Source of the DNA: Rhizobium giardinii bv. giardinii H152
GTDB taxonomy: Bacteria > Pseudomonadota > Alphaproteobacteria > Rhizobiales > Rhizobiaceae
Direction: 5' to 3'
Length of the DNA stretch: 64,000 bases
NCBI RefSeq assembly: GCF_000379605.1
Contig: NZ_KB902657.1
Coordinates: forward strand, 74,697 to 138,696
The number at the start of each line of letters is the position of its first letter. Position 1 is the stretch's first letter. Positions 28,328 to 37,752 of the stretch are shown here, one piece after another. Under the pieces are notes generated by a model, which was not told the origin of the DNA, did no database searches, and saw only the letters and a list, made by a program, of their open reading frames with translations. The position numbers and the translations under genes were made by a program.

Positions 28328-28344
28328 TGTCATCTTCCTGTCAT
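28328..28344. promoter_or_regulatory. TGTCAT direct repeats, candidate AraC site
   Basis: TGTCAT at 28328-28333 recurs at 28339-28344, one helical turn (11 bp) apart, in the gap between the divergent AraC and permease genes. Direct repeats with helical spacing are how AraC-type regulators usually bind. A related TTTGTCAC lies in the corresponding gap of copy 1 near 8091-8098. Confidence 0.35.
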
Positions 28345-28420
28345 GCTCTGTGATGGACCTGCCGCGCAAGGAGCGCATCATACACTAACAAAAATCAAGT
28401 AGACTTGTCAGGGGAACCAC

Positions 28421-29878
28421 ATGTCAGATAACCAAAATTCACAATTTGCGAAACCGAAGCTTGCGGCCAGCTCATTGGGAGTGGCGCATATTGTTTTCTT
28501 TGTCGTGGCCGCTGCGGCGCCCATGGCTGCGGTAGTCGGCGCCACACCTCCTGCGTTTGCCTTCGGTAATATTGGCGTTCCCGGCGCGTTCCTTTTGGTG
28601 GGGCTACTGTACCTTATCTTCTCCGCTGGCTTCACGGCTATGGCCCGCCATGTGAGCAGCGCGGGCGGTTTCTATGCCTACATCTCCAAGGGCCTCGGCC
28701 GACCATTCGGTATCGCCGGCGCGTTCCTCGCCATCGTGACCTATTTCGCCATCCAGATCGGCGTCTATGCGCAAGTCGGTGTCTTCGCGCGCGCGGCTCT
28801 GGAGCCATTCGGGATCGGTCTGCCTTGGTGGTTCTGGTCGCTTCTCGTGCTCACGGCGGTCCTCTGGTGCGGCCAGCGGCATATTGTTTTCTCGGGACGG
28901 CTACTCGGCATCTGCATGATCGCAGAGCTTCTAATTTTGGCGCTTTTTGCCATCGGTGTAGTCCTGATCGGTGGCGGCGATGGGGGCTTGACAGCGGCTG
29001 GCCTTCAACCGTCCGATGTCTTTGCACCAGGGCTTGGGATCACATTAATATTCGTTGTCAGCGCCTTCATCGGCTTTGAGGCGACTGCCATCTTCGGGGA
29101 GGAGGCTGCTAATCCCGACCGCGCAATTCCACGCGCGACCGTCGCGGCCGTGACCATCATCACCGTTTTCTACGCCTTCGTTAGTTGGGCAGTTATTCAG
29201 TATTATGGCTCCTCCGTCGTTGCCGCTAAGGCAAGTGAATCGATGGAGAACTTCTATATCAGCGCGGTTGCCGGGGTCCTCGGCGGCTGGTCCGCAGTGA
29301 CCGTGAACATCCTGCTGCTAACAAGCCTCTTCGCGTGCTTGTTGTCCTTCCACAATACTCTTAACCGGTATATCTACGCGCTCGGTCGCGACGGACTCTT
29401 GTGGACCGGCCTGTCGCGCGTCCATACGGCGAACGCATCCCCACATGTAGCCGGGCGTGTTCAGTCGGTTCTTGTGGCCGCCGTCCTCGTAGGCTTTTCC
29501 CTGATCGGTGCTGATCCCTATGCGGTCGTGTATGCTTGGACTCTGGCCTTCGCAGGTATCGGAATTTTGGCTGTGCAAGTCCTGGTATCAATTTCCATCC
29601 TCGCCTTCTTCCGGACAGAAAGACGTGGCTTCTCAACCATGCGTGTAGTGGTTGCTCCTATTGCTTCTGGAATCGCCCTTGCCGCAGCCTTCGTTCAGGT
29701 CTCGATGAATCTGCCGCTGCTCACCGGGAGCGAGAGTCCCATCGTGGCCTCCTTTCCAGCATCTGTAATCTTGATCGCGGTGGCGGGCATTCTCATCGCC
29801 CTGTACATCCGACGTACCAACCCCGCCCTCTACGACAGGCTCGACCGCACCTTCGCCGAGGCGACGGCCGAGACATGA
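28421..29878 (+). CDS. APC-superfamily amino acid/polyamine permease (copy 2)
   Basis: A 485-residue inner-membrane transporter with about 12 hydrophobic segments, very similar to the permease at 8183-9631. Identical long runs include the first membrane segment (VAHIVFFVVAAAAPMAAVVG) and the loop GNIGVPGAFLLVG. The variable N-terminus (MSDNQNSQFAKPK) differs. It probably imports a related amine or amino acid. The gene starts behind GGGGAA. The downstream aminotransferase belongs to a different class III subgroup than in copy 1, suggesting that the two modules handle different substrates. Confidence 0.92.
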   Translation: MSDNQNSQFAKPKLAASSLGVAHIVFFVVAAAAPMAAVVGATPPAFAFGNIGVPGAFLLVGLLYLIFSAGFTAMARHVSSAGGFYAYISKGLGRPFGIAGAFLAIVTYFAIQIGVYAQVGVFARAALEPFGIGLPWWFWSLLVLTAVLWCGQRHIVFSGRLLGICMIAELLILALFAIGVVLIGGGDGGLTAAGLQPSDVFAPGLGITLIFVVSAFIGFEATAIFGEEAANPDRAIPRATVAAVTIITVFYAFVSWAVIQYYGSSVVAAKASESMENFYISAVAGVLGGWSAVTVNILLLTSLFACLLSFHNTLNRYIYALGRDGLLWTGLSRVHTANASPHVAGRVQSVLVAAVLVGFSLIGADPYAVVYAWTLAFAGIGILAVQVLVSISILAFFRTERRGFSTMRVVVAPIASGIALAAAFVQVSMNLPLLTGSESPIVASFPASVILIAVAGILIALYIRRTNPALYDRLDRTFAEATAET

Positions 29879-29987
29879 GCGGTTTTTGCGGTCACTGACA
29901 ACCTAGCTATCCATCAAAACAAACCACGGCAATGACCCATTCCGGGATGGACTGAGTTCGTCCCCTGAAATGAACGGAGCAAAAAAG

Positions 29988-31334
29988 ATGAAACTCGATT
30001 ATGAGACGTCTCTTAAGAACTTTTCCGAGGCATTCCATCTATCCAAGATCGAGACACGGAGGGGTCGGGACTTGGTTCCCGGCGGCTTCAGCCGAAGAAC
30101 CTTCAATTATGGTCCTCACGCAGTTTTCGCGAAGAGCGGCGAGGCGCAGTACATCAATACGATTGACGGAAAGCGGCTTCTCGACCTAAACAACAATTTC
30201 TCCACCAATGTCCTGGGCCACAATCACCCTGCGGTCGTTAGGGCTATCGAGGAGCTTCTTGCTTCAGGATTTTCGTTTGGCAACCCCACGGGCCACGAGC
30301 TCGAGCTTGCGCAACTGCTTTGCGAGCGCATCGAGTCGGTAGAACAGATAAAGTTCTTCTGTTCGGCCAGTGAGGCTTGTCTTGGCGCGGTCCGCATAGC
30401 GAGGGGATATACGGGCAGAAAGAAAATCGCCAAATTCGAAGGTGGCTATCATGGCTTTGCCGATGACCTCGCTATCTCCACTCACCCAAGCCCCGCCAAT
30501 TTTCCCGGCCCTAACTTCAGTCCAAGGTCAGTTCCCGACTCCGACGGTATCCCCGCCTACAAGGTCGATAATGTTATCACTTTGGTCCAAAATGATTACA
30601 AAGCCTGTGAAAGTATTCTGAGACGGCACGCTGGCGACGTCGCGTGCATCATCATGGAACTTCAGTCTTGCGCCGGCGGTATCGTCGCTCTCGATGAGGG
30701 GTTTGTGCGCAAACTAGGCGATCTCGCAAAAGAACTAGGCATCCTGCTGATATTCGACGAGACGATTACGTTGCGTGCCGCCTTCGGCGGTCTGCAGAGC
30801 CTCTACGAGACTAAGCCTGATCTGACGGTTATGGGCAAAATGATCGGCGGCGGCCTCCCGATCGGCGCTGTCGGGGGCTCGCGGCAGATCTTTCGTATCA
30901 TCGAAGAAAACCAAGTCATGATGTCGGGAACTCACCATGGCCATCCAATGGCCTGTGCGGCCGGCCTAGCAACTATGAGGGTCATGGACCGCGATGCCTA
31001 CCAGAAGCTCAATAGGATGGCGAAAACGGTCCGAGATCAGTTGAACTCCTGGGCAGAGGAGAAAAACTATCCCTTTGTCGTGTTTGGTGACTTTTCCATC
31101 CTCGGCTATGCCTTCACCAAGGAGCCGGGTCAGACGATTACGACGCACAGGGATTACTGGAACAAGATCGACGACGAAAAGATGACGATCTATGCGTTGG
31201 AGATGGCGACGCGCGGCTATTTCCCCGTCCATCGCGGACAACTCGGCCTTACGCTTCCTATGACGGAGGAAGATATTGCTGGGTACATCGAAACCACGAA
31301 AAACATCATCACTGAAATCTACGCGCAGTACTAA
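29988..31334 (+). CDS. Class III aminotransferase, glutamate-1-semialdehyde aminomutase-like
   Basis: A 448-residue PLP enzyme. The phosphate-binding region reads FCSASEACLGAVRIARG, the Asp contacting the pyridine nitrogen is in LIFDETITLR, and the Schiff-base Lys is in VMGKMIGGGLPIGAVGG. These are hallmarks of the HemL-like subgroup, but the gene sits in a catabolic operon and not with heme genes, so a transaminase role is more likely than heme synthesis. The ATG at 29988 has ACGGAG at good spacing; an earlier in-frame ATG at 29970 lacks it. In most of this subgroup the lysine motif is KxIGGGxPxGA, as here. Confidence 0.88.
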   Translation: MKLDYETSLKNFSEAFHLSKIETRRGRDLVPGGFSRRTFNYGPHAVFAKSGEAQYINTIDGKRLLDLNNNFSTNVLGHNHPAVVRAIEELLASGFSFGNPTGHELELAQLLCERIESVEQIKFFCSASEACLGAVRIARGYTGRKKIAKFEGGYHGFADDLAISTHPSPANFPGPNFSPRSVPDSDGIPAYKVDNVITLVQNDYKACESILRRHAGDVACIIMELQSCAGGIVALDEGFVRKLGDLAKELGILLIFDETITLRAAFGGLQSLYETKPDLTVMGKMIGGGLPIGAVGGSRQIFRIIEENQVMMSGTHHGHPMACAAGLATMRVMDRDAYQKLNRMAKTVRDQLNSWAEEKNYPFVVFGDFSILGYAFTKEPGQTITTHRDYWNKIDDEKMTIYALEMATRGYFPVHRGQLGLTLPMTEEDIAGYIETTKNIITEIYAQY

Positions 31335-31389
31335 CGCACGAGATCCAAATTGTTGTCGAGGGCTCAGCTTTTGGGCAGGAGGAAGAACC

Positions 31390-32838
31390 ATGTTTGAACT
31401 TCAACAGATAATCGCCGGCAAGTCCGTACCGGCCGTTTCCGGCAGGACTTACGATCGCGTTGACCCGTATACGGGTAAGGTTGCGAGCCGCGCCCCGGCT
31501 TCCGACCTGGAGGATGTGAAGGCCGCCGTGGCTGCGGCTGCAGCGGCATATCAGGCCTGGTCGAAGACCGGCCCCGCAGAGCGCCGCGGACTGCTCTTAA
31601 AGGCTGGTGACCTACTGGAGTCGAAAGCCGACGAGTTCGGCCGCCTCATGATCGAGGAAACCGGCGGAACGGTGCCTTGGGCCGTTTTCAATACCGTGCT
31701 GGCTGCCGGCATTCTTCGAGAAGCCGCTAGTATGACCACCCAGGTCCAGGGCGAGGTTATTCCGTCCGACAAGCCCGGCACGCTATCAATGGCCGTGCGC
31801 CAGCCGGCGGGGGTTTGTCTGGGGATCGCCCCATGGAACGCACCTGTTATCTTGGGAACGCGCGCTATCGCGATGGCACTTGCTTGCGGGAATACGGTGA
31901 TCTTAAAGGCGTCCGAGGCATGCCCGGGCGTACATCTCCTTATCGGCAAGTGCCTCGTAGAAGCAGGCCTGCCCGATGGCGTCGTGAATGTCATCACCAA
32001 CGCGCCTGAGGATGCCGCGAAGGTAGTGGAGGCGCTGATCGCCGCGCCGGAGGTACGTCGCGTCAACTTCACCGGCTCCACAAAGGTCGGGCGCATCATC
32101 GGCGAGCTGTGTGGGCGTCATCTGAAGCCCGCACTGCTGGAACTCGGTGGTAAAGCGCCGATGATCGTCCTAGACGACGCCGACATTGATGCCGCGGTGA
32201 ACGGCGCGATCTTCGGTGCGTTTGCAAACATGGGGCAGATCTGCATGTCGACGGAACGGATCATCGTTGACGAGAAGATCGCCGACGAATTCGTGGCCAA
32301 GCTTGCAGCGCGCGCCAGCAAGCTGCCTGCCGGCGACCCGCGCGGGCATGTCGTCCTCGGTTCGCTGGTCACACCCGAGGCAGCCACCAAGATGGAAGAG
32401 TTTATCGCGGACGCCGTTGGGAAGGGCGCCAAACTCGTGGCCGGCGGCAACCGCACCGGTTCAGTGGTCGATGCTACCCTCCTCGACCACGTGAAACCGG
32501 GTATGCGCTCTTTCGAAGAGGAGTCCTTTGGACCTGTAAAGCCGATTGTCCGCGTGCAGGACGAGGCCGAAGCGATCCGTATTGCGAACGAAACTGAGTA
32601 TGGGCTGTCATCGTCAGTCTACAGCCGCGATGTACAGCGCGCGATGGAGGTCGCCACTCAGATTCAAACGGGCATTTGCCACATTAATGGCCCGACCGTC
32701 CACGACGAGGCTCAGATGCCATTCGGCGGCGTCAAGAATTCGGGGTATGGGCGCTTTGGGGGAAAGGCAGCAATCAACGAGTTCACGGATGTTCGTTGGA
32801 TCACCATAGAGGACCCACACCAACACTATCCGTTCTAG
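31390..32838 (+). CDS. NAD(P)-dependent aldehyde dehydrogenase (copy 2)
   Basis: A 482-residue ALDH. The general base is Glu251 (LLELGGKAPM), the nucleophile Cys285 (NMGQICMSTE), the cofactor loop FTGSTKVG (227-234), and IAPWNAPVIL forms the channel. The vanillin/salicylaldehyde dehydrogenase-like subgroup shows the same GQICMSTE context. It is the last gene of module 2 and should oxidise the aldehyde product of the aminotransferase or a related aldehyde. The ATG at 31390 follows AGGAGGA; the longer frame from 31276 overlaps the upstream gene. A hairpin with a T-run follows within 30 nt. Confidence 0.92.
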   Translation: MFELQQIIAGKSVPAVSGRTYDRVDPYTGKVASRAPASDLEDVKAAVAAAAAAYQAWSKTGPAERRGLLLKAGDLLESKADEFGRLMIEETGGTVPWAVFNTVLAAGILREAASMTTQVQGEVIPSDKPGTLSMAVRQPAGVCLGIAPWNAPVILGTRAIAMALACGNTVILKASEACPGVHLLIGKCLVEAGLPDGVVNVITNAPEDAAKVVEALIAAPEVRRVNFTGSTKVGRIIGELCGRHLKPALLELGGKAPMIVLDDADIDAAVNGAIFGAFANMGQICMSTERIIVDEKIADEFVAKLAARASKLPAGDPRGHVVLGSLVTPEAATKMEEFIADAVGKGAKLVAGGNRTGSVVDATLLDHVKPGMRSFEEESFGPVKPIVRVQDEAEAIRIANETEYGLSSSVYSRDVQRAMEVATQIQTGICHINGPTVHDEAQMPFGGVKNSGYGRFGGKAAINEFTDVRWITIEDPHQHYPF

Positions 32839-32840
32839 TC

Positions 32841-32866
32841 GCCCCCACCAAGTGTGATGGGGCTTT
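32841..32866 (+). terminator. Rho-independent terminator after the ALDH gene
   Basis: GCCCC(C)A at 32841-32847 can pair with TGGGGC at 32858-32863, with extra pairs and small bulges closing an AGTG loop. The stem is followed by TTT. It begins 2 nt after the ALDH stop codon. Confidence 0.6.
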
Positions 32867-33039
32867 AGGCAAAGAGGTGTAGCTGAGCCGCGGCGGCGGC
32901 TGTCTGGTCCGTCCGAGCCAGCGTGGGTAATGTGCCAGGCGGCGGAATGACCGGACTAGCAATAAGACCGGGCGGCAACGGTTGATTCCAGCCCGGATGA
33001 AGAAGGCGTCGCAACTGTTAGGCAGTACGGGGCTGGGCC
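32867..33039. other. Gene-free GC-rich stretch before the resolvase remnant
   Basis: No convincing frame is present. The sequence abuts a serine-recombinase remnant whose homology seems to begin only near 33067 (AILVAELSRWGRS), so the preceding DNA may be the end of another mobile element that replaced the recombinase N-terminus. I could not identify it. Confidence 0.3.
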
Positions 33040-33469
33040 GTGAAGAAAGGCGTCAGTGATGTAAGCGCGATCCTTGTTGCGGAATTGTCTCGCTGGGGCC
33101 GCTCGACGACGGATTTTCTCCACACTTTGCGCGAACTGGAAAGCTGGAAAGTGTCGGTCATCGCCATGAACGGCATGGCCTTCGACCTTTCATCGCCGCA
33201 TGGGCGGATGCTGGCGACCTTGCACTCCGGTATTGCGGAATTCGAGCGTGATCGGTGAACGGGTCAAGTCTGGCCTAGCCGCAGCAAAAGCGCGCGGCAA
33301 GAAACTAGGCCGCCAAATCGGCGAACGCCCAAAATCGGACCGGCTTACACCGAAAGTCATGGCATTCGTCGAAGCGGGCCGCAGCTACCTTTGGATCGCT
33401 CGTGATTTTGGCATCAGCAAAAATACCGTGACTGAGATCGCAAAACGAAGGCGCGCGGAGAGTACATGA
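33040..33469 (+). pseudogene. Serine recombinase/resolvase remnant (N-terminus missing, frameshifted)
   Basis: The first frame reads ILVAELSRWGRSTTDFL, HTLRELESWKVSV and LHSGIAEFERD, the central part of a Tn3-type resolvase or invertase. After a stop at about 33256 a second frame continues RVKSGLAAAKARGKKLGRQ and ends in a helix-turn-helix (GRSYLWIARDFGISKNTV). The catalytic serine region is gone. Both parts match one protein, so this is a truncated and frameshifted gene, marking past transposon activity. Confidence 0.8.
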
Positions 33470-33599
33470 ACAATCCAGACGTTAGGCATGTTAGCCGCTC
33501 GGTGCCATCTGTCCAATGCGCCCGTGTGCCGATCTTCTCTTGCGCCGGCGCCCCACCCATTGGTTGCGGTGAGAGCTTACTTTTGGATGCCGGTGGCTT

Positions 33600-34165
33600 G
33601 TGACCAGACAACCGCCCATTGCCCATTGCGCTTCTCATAGGCGTCGGTGTGCCAGTAGTCACTGAGGGGAACCTTGTGCCCGCCAAAGACCGGCTTGAGT
33701 TGAGCGCGATAGAGGATTATTGCGGCTTTGAGCGCTGCACCGAGACCCGAGAGGCCGTCACCAATCTGCGGCTTGTGCTGGATGTAGTTGTCGCCAGTGA
33801 TTTAGCCGGTGAGCTTTTCCATATTGCCGTTGACCAGGATGCCCTCGACGAAACCCTTGACGAATTTCTTGTTCGCCTCTGTCTTCGAAATATCGACAGC
33901 CTCGGTGGGGCCGTCAGTCATGGTGCGATTCTGGGATTTGGACCAGCGGTTTCCTGCAGGTTGTCCCAATGCTCGACTATCTTGCCATTCTTGAAGCGGA
34001 AGATGTCGAAGCCGATCTTCAGTTCGAAGAAATTGTAATCCGTGTGGGCAAAGACGAGGTCGCCGACCTGAAACACCCACATTGTGTTCACTTTCGCGGA
34101 TCCTTAGGGAAGAATTGCAAGCCGTTCGCCGAAGCCCTTCAGCCCGTCGGCTACGCCGAGATTAT
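33600..34165 (-). pseudogene. SnoaL-like (NTF2 fold) protein remnant
   Basis: On the minus strand several frames give FQHNLGVADGLKGFGERL, then VNTMWVFQVGDLVFAHTDYN, FDIFRFKNGKIVEHWDNLQE, then TEANKKFVKGFVEGILVNGN. An in-frame TAA follows, then YIQHKPQIGDGLSGLGAALK. The end (TDAYEKRNGQWAVVWSQATG) looks like the tail of a DUF4440-type NTF2 protein, so the remnant may be a chimera of two such genes. It meets the AraC fragment head-to-head near 34170. Confidence 0.65.
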
Positions 34166-34170
34166 GCTGG

Positions 34171-34455
34171 AAGGTGAAGGCATTGATCAGCGTTCGGCTC
34201 GGCCTGACGTCAGTGGAACAGAACGACCTCTCCGCGGAAGTGGCGATCACGCCGCGTTCACTCCAGCGACGGCTTAAAGAAGAGGACACCTCTCTGCTCG
34301 CAATCCTGAAGGACTATCGAGAGCAGATGGCGACCGCGTATCTCGCACAAGGCAACATGACAGCCGAAGCAATATCCACCGCACTGGGTTATGCCGAGGC
34401 GACGGCGTTCTCACGCGCATTCAAATCCTGGACAGGCAGGAGTCCTTTTACATGA
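34171..34455 (+). pseudogene. C-terminal fragment of an AraC regulator (third paralogue)
   Basis: This about 95-residue fragment, VKALISVRLGLTSVEQNDL through TPRSLQRRLKEEDTS to ALGYAEATAFSRAFKSW, aligns with the last quarter of the regulator at 27261-28295, including both helix-turn-helix units. The whole sensor domain is missing and the upstream junction falls against the SnoaL remnant. It might be expressed as a bare DNA-binding domain from the ATG-less frame, but no ribosome site is evident. Confidence 0.75.
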
Positions 34456-34712
34456 ACCGCGCTGTGCCTTGAGTGGAATTATTTCTACTCCTGATCGTCC
34501 TCTGACGTATAACCGTCTGCTGGAACAAAGATCTGAGAGGGAAAGACAATTCACTTGCACGGAATAATCACATTTGTTCATCAGTAAGAATATAATTTTC
34601 TGCGATCTTTCGTCCAAACGCGCGATACCGGTGACCTTCGCTACTTAATCTTTGCTTAGAAGGACGAGAGCTAAGCTGTACACATCACTTTGCTTGACTT
34701 GCTCGTCCAAGC

Positions 34713-35186
34713 TCACCTTCGATCAGCGCTACGCTTGAGCCTGGTCGCCAAGACGTTGCGGATAGAGAAGCTCGAATGGATCCGCAAAACACCTGGCAAC
34801 TTGGAAAGTATGTCCTTGTGAATGCGCTCAAACTCCCCGGCACTTGCGACTTCAACGCGCAGTAAATAATCCGACCCACCCGTCATCAGAAAGCACTCCT
34901 GGATTTCAGGATACCTTCGCACCGCTGCCTCGAAGCGATCGAGATGATCTTCTGTCTGCCGTTCCAGCGTGATGTTTATTATGACCGCAATCGTTGCAGA
35001 GGTGCTTCCGGTTTCCACGAGTGCTGTGTAGCCTCGGATAACGCCGCCCGCCTCCATCAGCTTGATGCGCCTCAGGGTTGCAGACGGAGATAGCCCAACT
35101 TCTGCAGCAAGGCTAGCGTTGCTCCTGCGTGCATCCACTCGAAGCAGCCGTAGAATATTTCGATCGATGGCATCGAGCGCTGTCAT
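34713..35186 (-). CDS. Lrp/AsnC-family regulator, probable regulator of the alanine racemase/DadA operon
   Basis: A 157-residue Lrp-type protein: an N-terminal helix-turn-helix (LDAIDRNILRLLRVDARRSN, AAEVGLSPSATLRRIKLME) and a C-terminal RAM/AsnC ligand-binding domain (VQRRYPEIQECF-type region, here AVRRYPEIQECFLMTGGSDYL, abbreviated). It is divergent from the alanine racemase gene, 127 bp away. In rhizobia, Lrp-like DadR proteins activate dadXA in response to alanine; this assignment is by context. Confidence 0.9.
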   Translation of the reverse strand: MTALDAIDRNILRLLRVDARRSNASLAAEVGLSPSATLRRIKLMEAGGVIRGYTALVETGSTSATIAVIINITLERQTEDHLDRFEAAVRRYPEIQECFLMTGGSDYLLRVEVASAGEFERIHKDILSKLPGVLRIHSSFSIRNVLATRLKRSADRR

Positions 35187-35313
35187 GGCACCTTCTTTAA
35201 AATATTAGCGGTTTATTTCAACAATTACCATCTTACGCAATAATCGGAAACACATTCATCAGAAATCCCGCGATTGTTTCAATAGGCTTTGACGAGTTCT
35301 GGAGGTTTCTTAC

Positions 35314-36447
35314 ATGCACGGCACATCGCGGATTGGAACGGACATCGCGAACATCGATTGGGGAGGTGCTTCCGGATACCTGACTATCGATCTGACAAAA
35401 CTCGCCAAAAACTACGAGCGTCTAGCCGAAGAGGTTGCCCCGGCGCGCGCAGCGGCCGTTGTGAAGGCAGACGCCTATGGCCTCGGTGCTGTCCGTGTCG
35501 CCGAACGACTCTACGCCCATGGTTGCCGCCACTTCTTCGTAGCCCACTTCGTCGAAGCTCTTGCCCTGCGCCCCCATCTTACCGCTGACGCCACCGTCTT
35601 CGTGCTGAACGGCCTCCAGCCCGGCAACGAATTTGCCTGCGCGCACGACGGCATCGTACCGGTCATCAACGCGTTGGAGCAATGGCACCAATGGGCCGGC
35701 ATGGCACAAACTCTCGGCCGCAAGCTTCCGACTGTCTTGCAGTTCGATACTGGAATGTCGCGCCTCGGCGTGCCACCGGAAGACCGCGCGGCCCTCGCCT
35801 ATCTCGTCAAGGAGGAAGGTGGAATCGACGTGCTGTTCCTCATGAGCCACCTTGCCTCCGCCGACGATACGGACAGCACGCAGAACGACGACCAGCGCAC
35901 CGCGATGAACAGCATCGCGGCGGAATTCCCGCAGTTTCCTGTCTGCTTCGCCAATTCGGGCGGCATCTTCCTGGGCGCTGACTATCACGGCGTCCTCGCC
36001 CGCCCCGGCATCGCACTCTATGGCGGCGCCCCGACCGCCGGCAGGCAAAACCCCATGGAGCCGGTTGTCAGCCTCGATATCGCCGTTGTGCAGACGCGCA
36101 CCGTGGCCTCCGGCACGCGAGTGGGCTATAGCGGCGCGCATGTCACGACAGGCATTACCCGCCTTGCCACCATCGCGGCCGGCTATGCGGACGGCCTGCC
36201 GCGCAGCCTTTCGGGCCGGGGCGCCGTTTATTGCGACGGCATTCGTCTGCCGATAGTCGGCCGAGTCTCGATGGACAGCATCACCGTCGACGCCTCTGCC
36301 CTGCCGGAGGGCCGTCTCACACTCGGCGGCCGCGTAGAGATGCTGGGTCCGCACCAGACGCTGGAAGACGTCGCGCGCGACGCCGGTACGATTTCCTACG
36401 AGATCCTCACCGGTCTCGGCCATCGCTACGAGCGGCACTACCGCTAA
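35314..36447 (+). CDS. dadX: Alanine racemase, catabolic type
   Basis: A 377-residue fold-type III PLP enzyme. The PLP lysine is Lys51 in AAVVKADAYGLG, and the second catalytic Tyr lies in the ...RVGYSGAHVT region. PLP phosphate contacts appear as VCFANSGGIF and the C-terminal half carries the beta-domain motif VGRVSMDSITVD. It interconverts L- and D-alanine. A GGAGG site precedes the ATG. It is followed 30 nt later by dadA; together they convert L-alanine to pyruvate via D-alanine. A divergent Lrp regulator completes a typical catabolic dad operon. Confidence 0.93.
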   Translation: MHGTSRIGTDIANIDWGGASGYLTIDLTKLAKNYERLAEEVAPARAAAVVKADAYGLGAVRVAERLYAHGCRHFFVAHFVEALALRPHLTADATVFVLNGLQPGNEFACAHDGIVPVINALEQWHQWAGMAQTLGRKLPTVLQFDTGMSRLGVPPEDRAALAYLVKEEGGIDVLFLMSHLASADDTDSTQNDDQRTAMNSIAAEFPQFPVCFANSGGIFLGADYHGVLARPGIALYGGAPTAGRQNPMEPVVSLDIAVVQTRTVASGTRVGYSGAHVTTGITRLATIAAGYADGLPRSLSGRGAVYCDGIRLPIVGRVSMDSITVDASALPEGRLTLGGRVEMLGPHQTLEDVARDAGTISYEILTGLGHRYERHYR

Positions 36448-36477
36448 ACCTTCTCCTTCTTTTCCTGTGAGGATATC

Positions 36478-37728
36478 ATGAAAGTCATCGTTCTCGGCGC
36501 CGGCATCGTCGGCGTCACGTCGGCCTACCAGCTTGCCAAGGCGGGACATGAGGTCACGGTCATCGACCGCCAGCCTGGCCCGGCGCTGGAGACGAGCTTC
36601 GCCAATGCCGGCGAGGTCTCCTTCGGCTACTGTTCACCCTGGGCTGCCCCCGGCATCCCGATGAAGGCGATGAAATGGTTGTTCATGCAGCATGCGCCGC
36701 TGATCCTGCGCCCCAAGGTCGACATGGCCATGCTGTCCTGGATGGCGCAGATGCTGCGCAACTGCACCGCCGCGCGCTATGCGCTCAACAAGAGCCGCAT
36801 GCTGCGCCTTGCCGATTACAGCCGCATCTCGCTCGCCGCTCTGCGGGAGGAGACCGGCATTTCCTATGACGAGCGCATGCAGGGCACGCTGCAGCTCTTC
36901 CGCACCGAAGCCCAGCTCGACGCCTCCGCCAAGGACGTCAACGCGCTCGCCGCCGATGGCATTCCCTATGAAGTGCTCGATCCCGAAGGCTGCATCCGCG
37001 TCGAACCGGCGCTGAAGCACGTGCGCGACAAGATCGTCGGCGGCCTGCTGACGCCGAAGGACGAGACCGGCGACTGCTTCAAGTTCTCCAATGTGCTGGC
37101 CAAGAAGGCCGAGACGCTCGGTGTGCGCTTCAACTACGGCAGCATCATCCGCGGGCTCGATGTGGAGGGCGGCCGAGTGCGCGGCGTTGTCACTGCGCAT
37201 GGCACGCTTCAAGCCGACGCCGTTGTCGTGGCGCTCGGCAGCTTCTCGCCGCTCCTCGTCCGGCCGCAGGACATCCGCCTGCCGGTCTATCCGGTCAAGG
37301 GCTATTCGCTGACGATCCCGATCACCGACGCCACGCGGGCGCCGGAATCGACCGTGATGGACGAGACATACAAGATCGCCATCACGAGGCTTGGCGACCG
37401 TATCCGCGTTGGTGGCATGGCGGAGATTTCCGGCTACACCAACGACCTCGGCGAACGGCGCCGCCTGACCCTCCAACATTCCGTTACCGACCTCTTCCCG
37501 GGCGGCGACGTGTCGAAGGCGAGCTTCTGGTCTGGCCTTCGCCCGATGACGCCGGACGGCACGCCAGTCATCGGTCCGACAAAGGTCAAGGGCCTCTATC
37601 TCAACACCGGGCACGGTACGTTGGGCTGGACAATGAGCTGCGGTTCTGCTCGCGTCATTACGGATCTTGTTTCCGGTCGCAAGCCGGAGATCGACGCCAC
37701 AGACCTTGCCGTCGCACGTTACGCCTAA
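36478..37728 (+). CDS. dadA: D-amino acid dehydrogenase
   Basis: A 416-residue FAD-dependent oxidoreductase of the DadA family. The Rossmann motif [17 protein letters not shown] is at 7-23, followed by [18 protein letters not shown], the family-specific flavin loop. The C-terminal FAD motif reads [15 protein letters not shown] and [15 protein letters not shown]. It oxidises D-alanine to pyruvate and ammonia and passes electrons to the membrane chain. It lies directly behind the racemase gene and ahead of a truncated RidA gene. Confidence 0.95.
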   Translation: MKVIVLGAGIVGVTSAYQLAKAGHEVTVIDRQPGPALETSFANAGEVSFGYCSPWAAPGIPMKAMKWLFMQHAPLILRPKVDMAMLSWMAQMLRNCTAARYALNKSRMLRLADYSRISLAALREETGISYDERMQGTLQLFRTEAQLDASAKDVNALAADGIPYEVLDPEGCIRVEPALKHVRDKIVGGLLTPKDETGDCFKFSNVLAKKAETLGVRFNYGSIIRGLDVEGGRVRGVVTAHGTLQADAVVVALGSFSPLLVRPQDIRLPVYPVKGYSLTIPITDATRAPESTVMDETYKIAITRLGDRIRVGGMAEISGYTNDLGERRRLTLQHSVTDLFPGGDVSKASFWSGLRPMTPDGTPVIGPTKVKGLYLNTGHGTLGWTMSCGSARVITDLVSGRKPEIDATDLAVARYA

Positions 37729-37752
37729 TCGTATTCAACAGGAGACACGCCC

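Noticed and set aside
29988-31334. Reading the aminotransferase as HemL for heme synthesis
   Set aside because: It is HemL-like in fold, but it sits between a permease and an ALDH in a duplicated catabolic module, so a catabolic role is more likely.
33040-33469. Intact resolvase that could still act as a recombinase
   Set aside because: The N-terminal catalytic serine region is missing and a frameshift separates the DNA-binding end.
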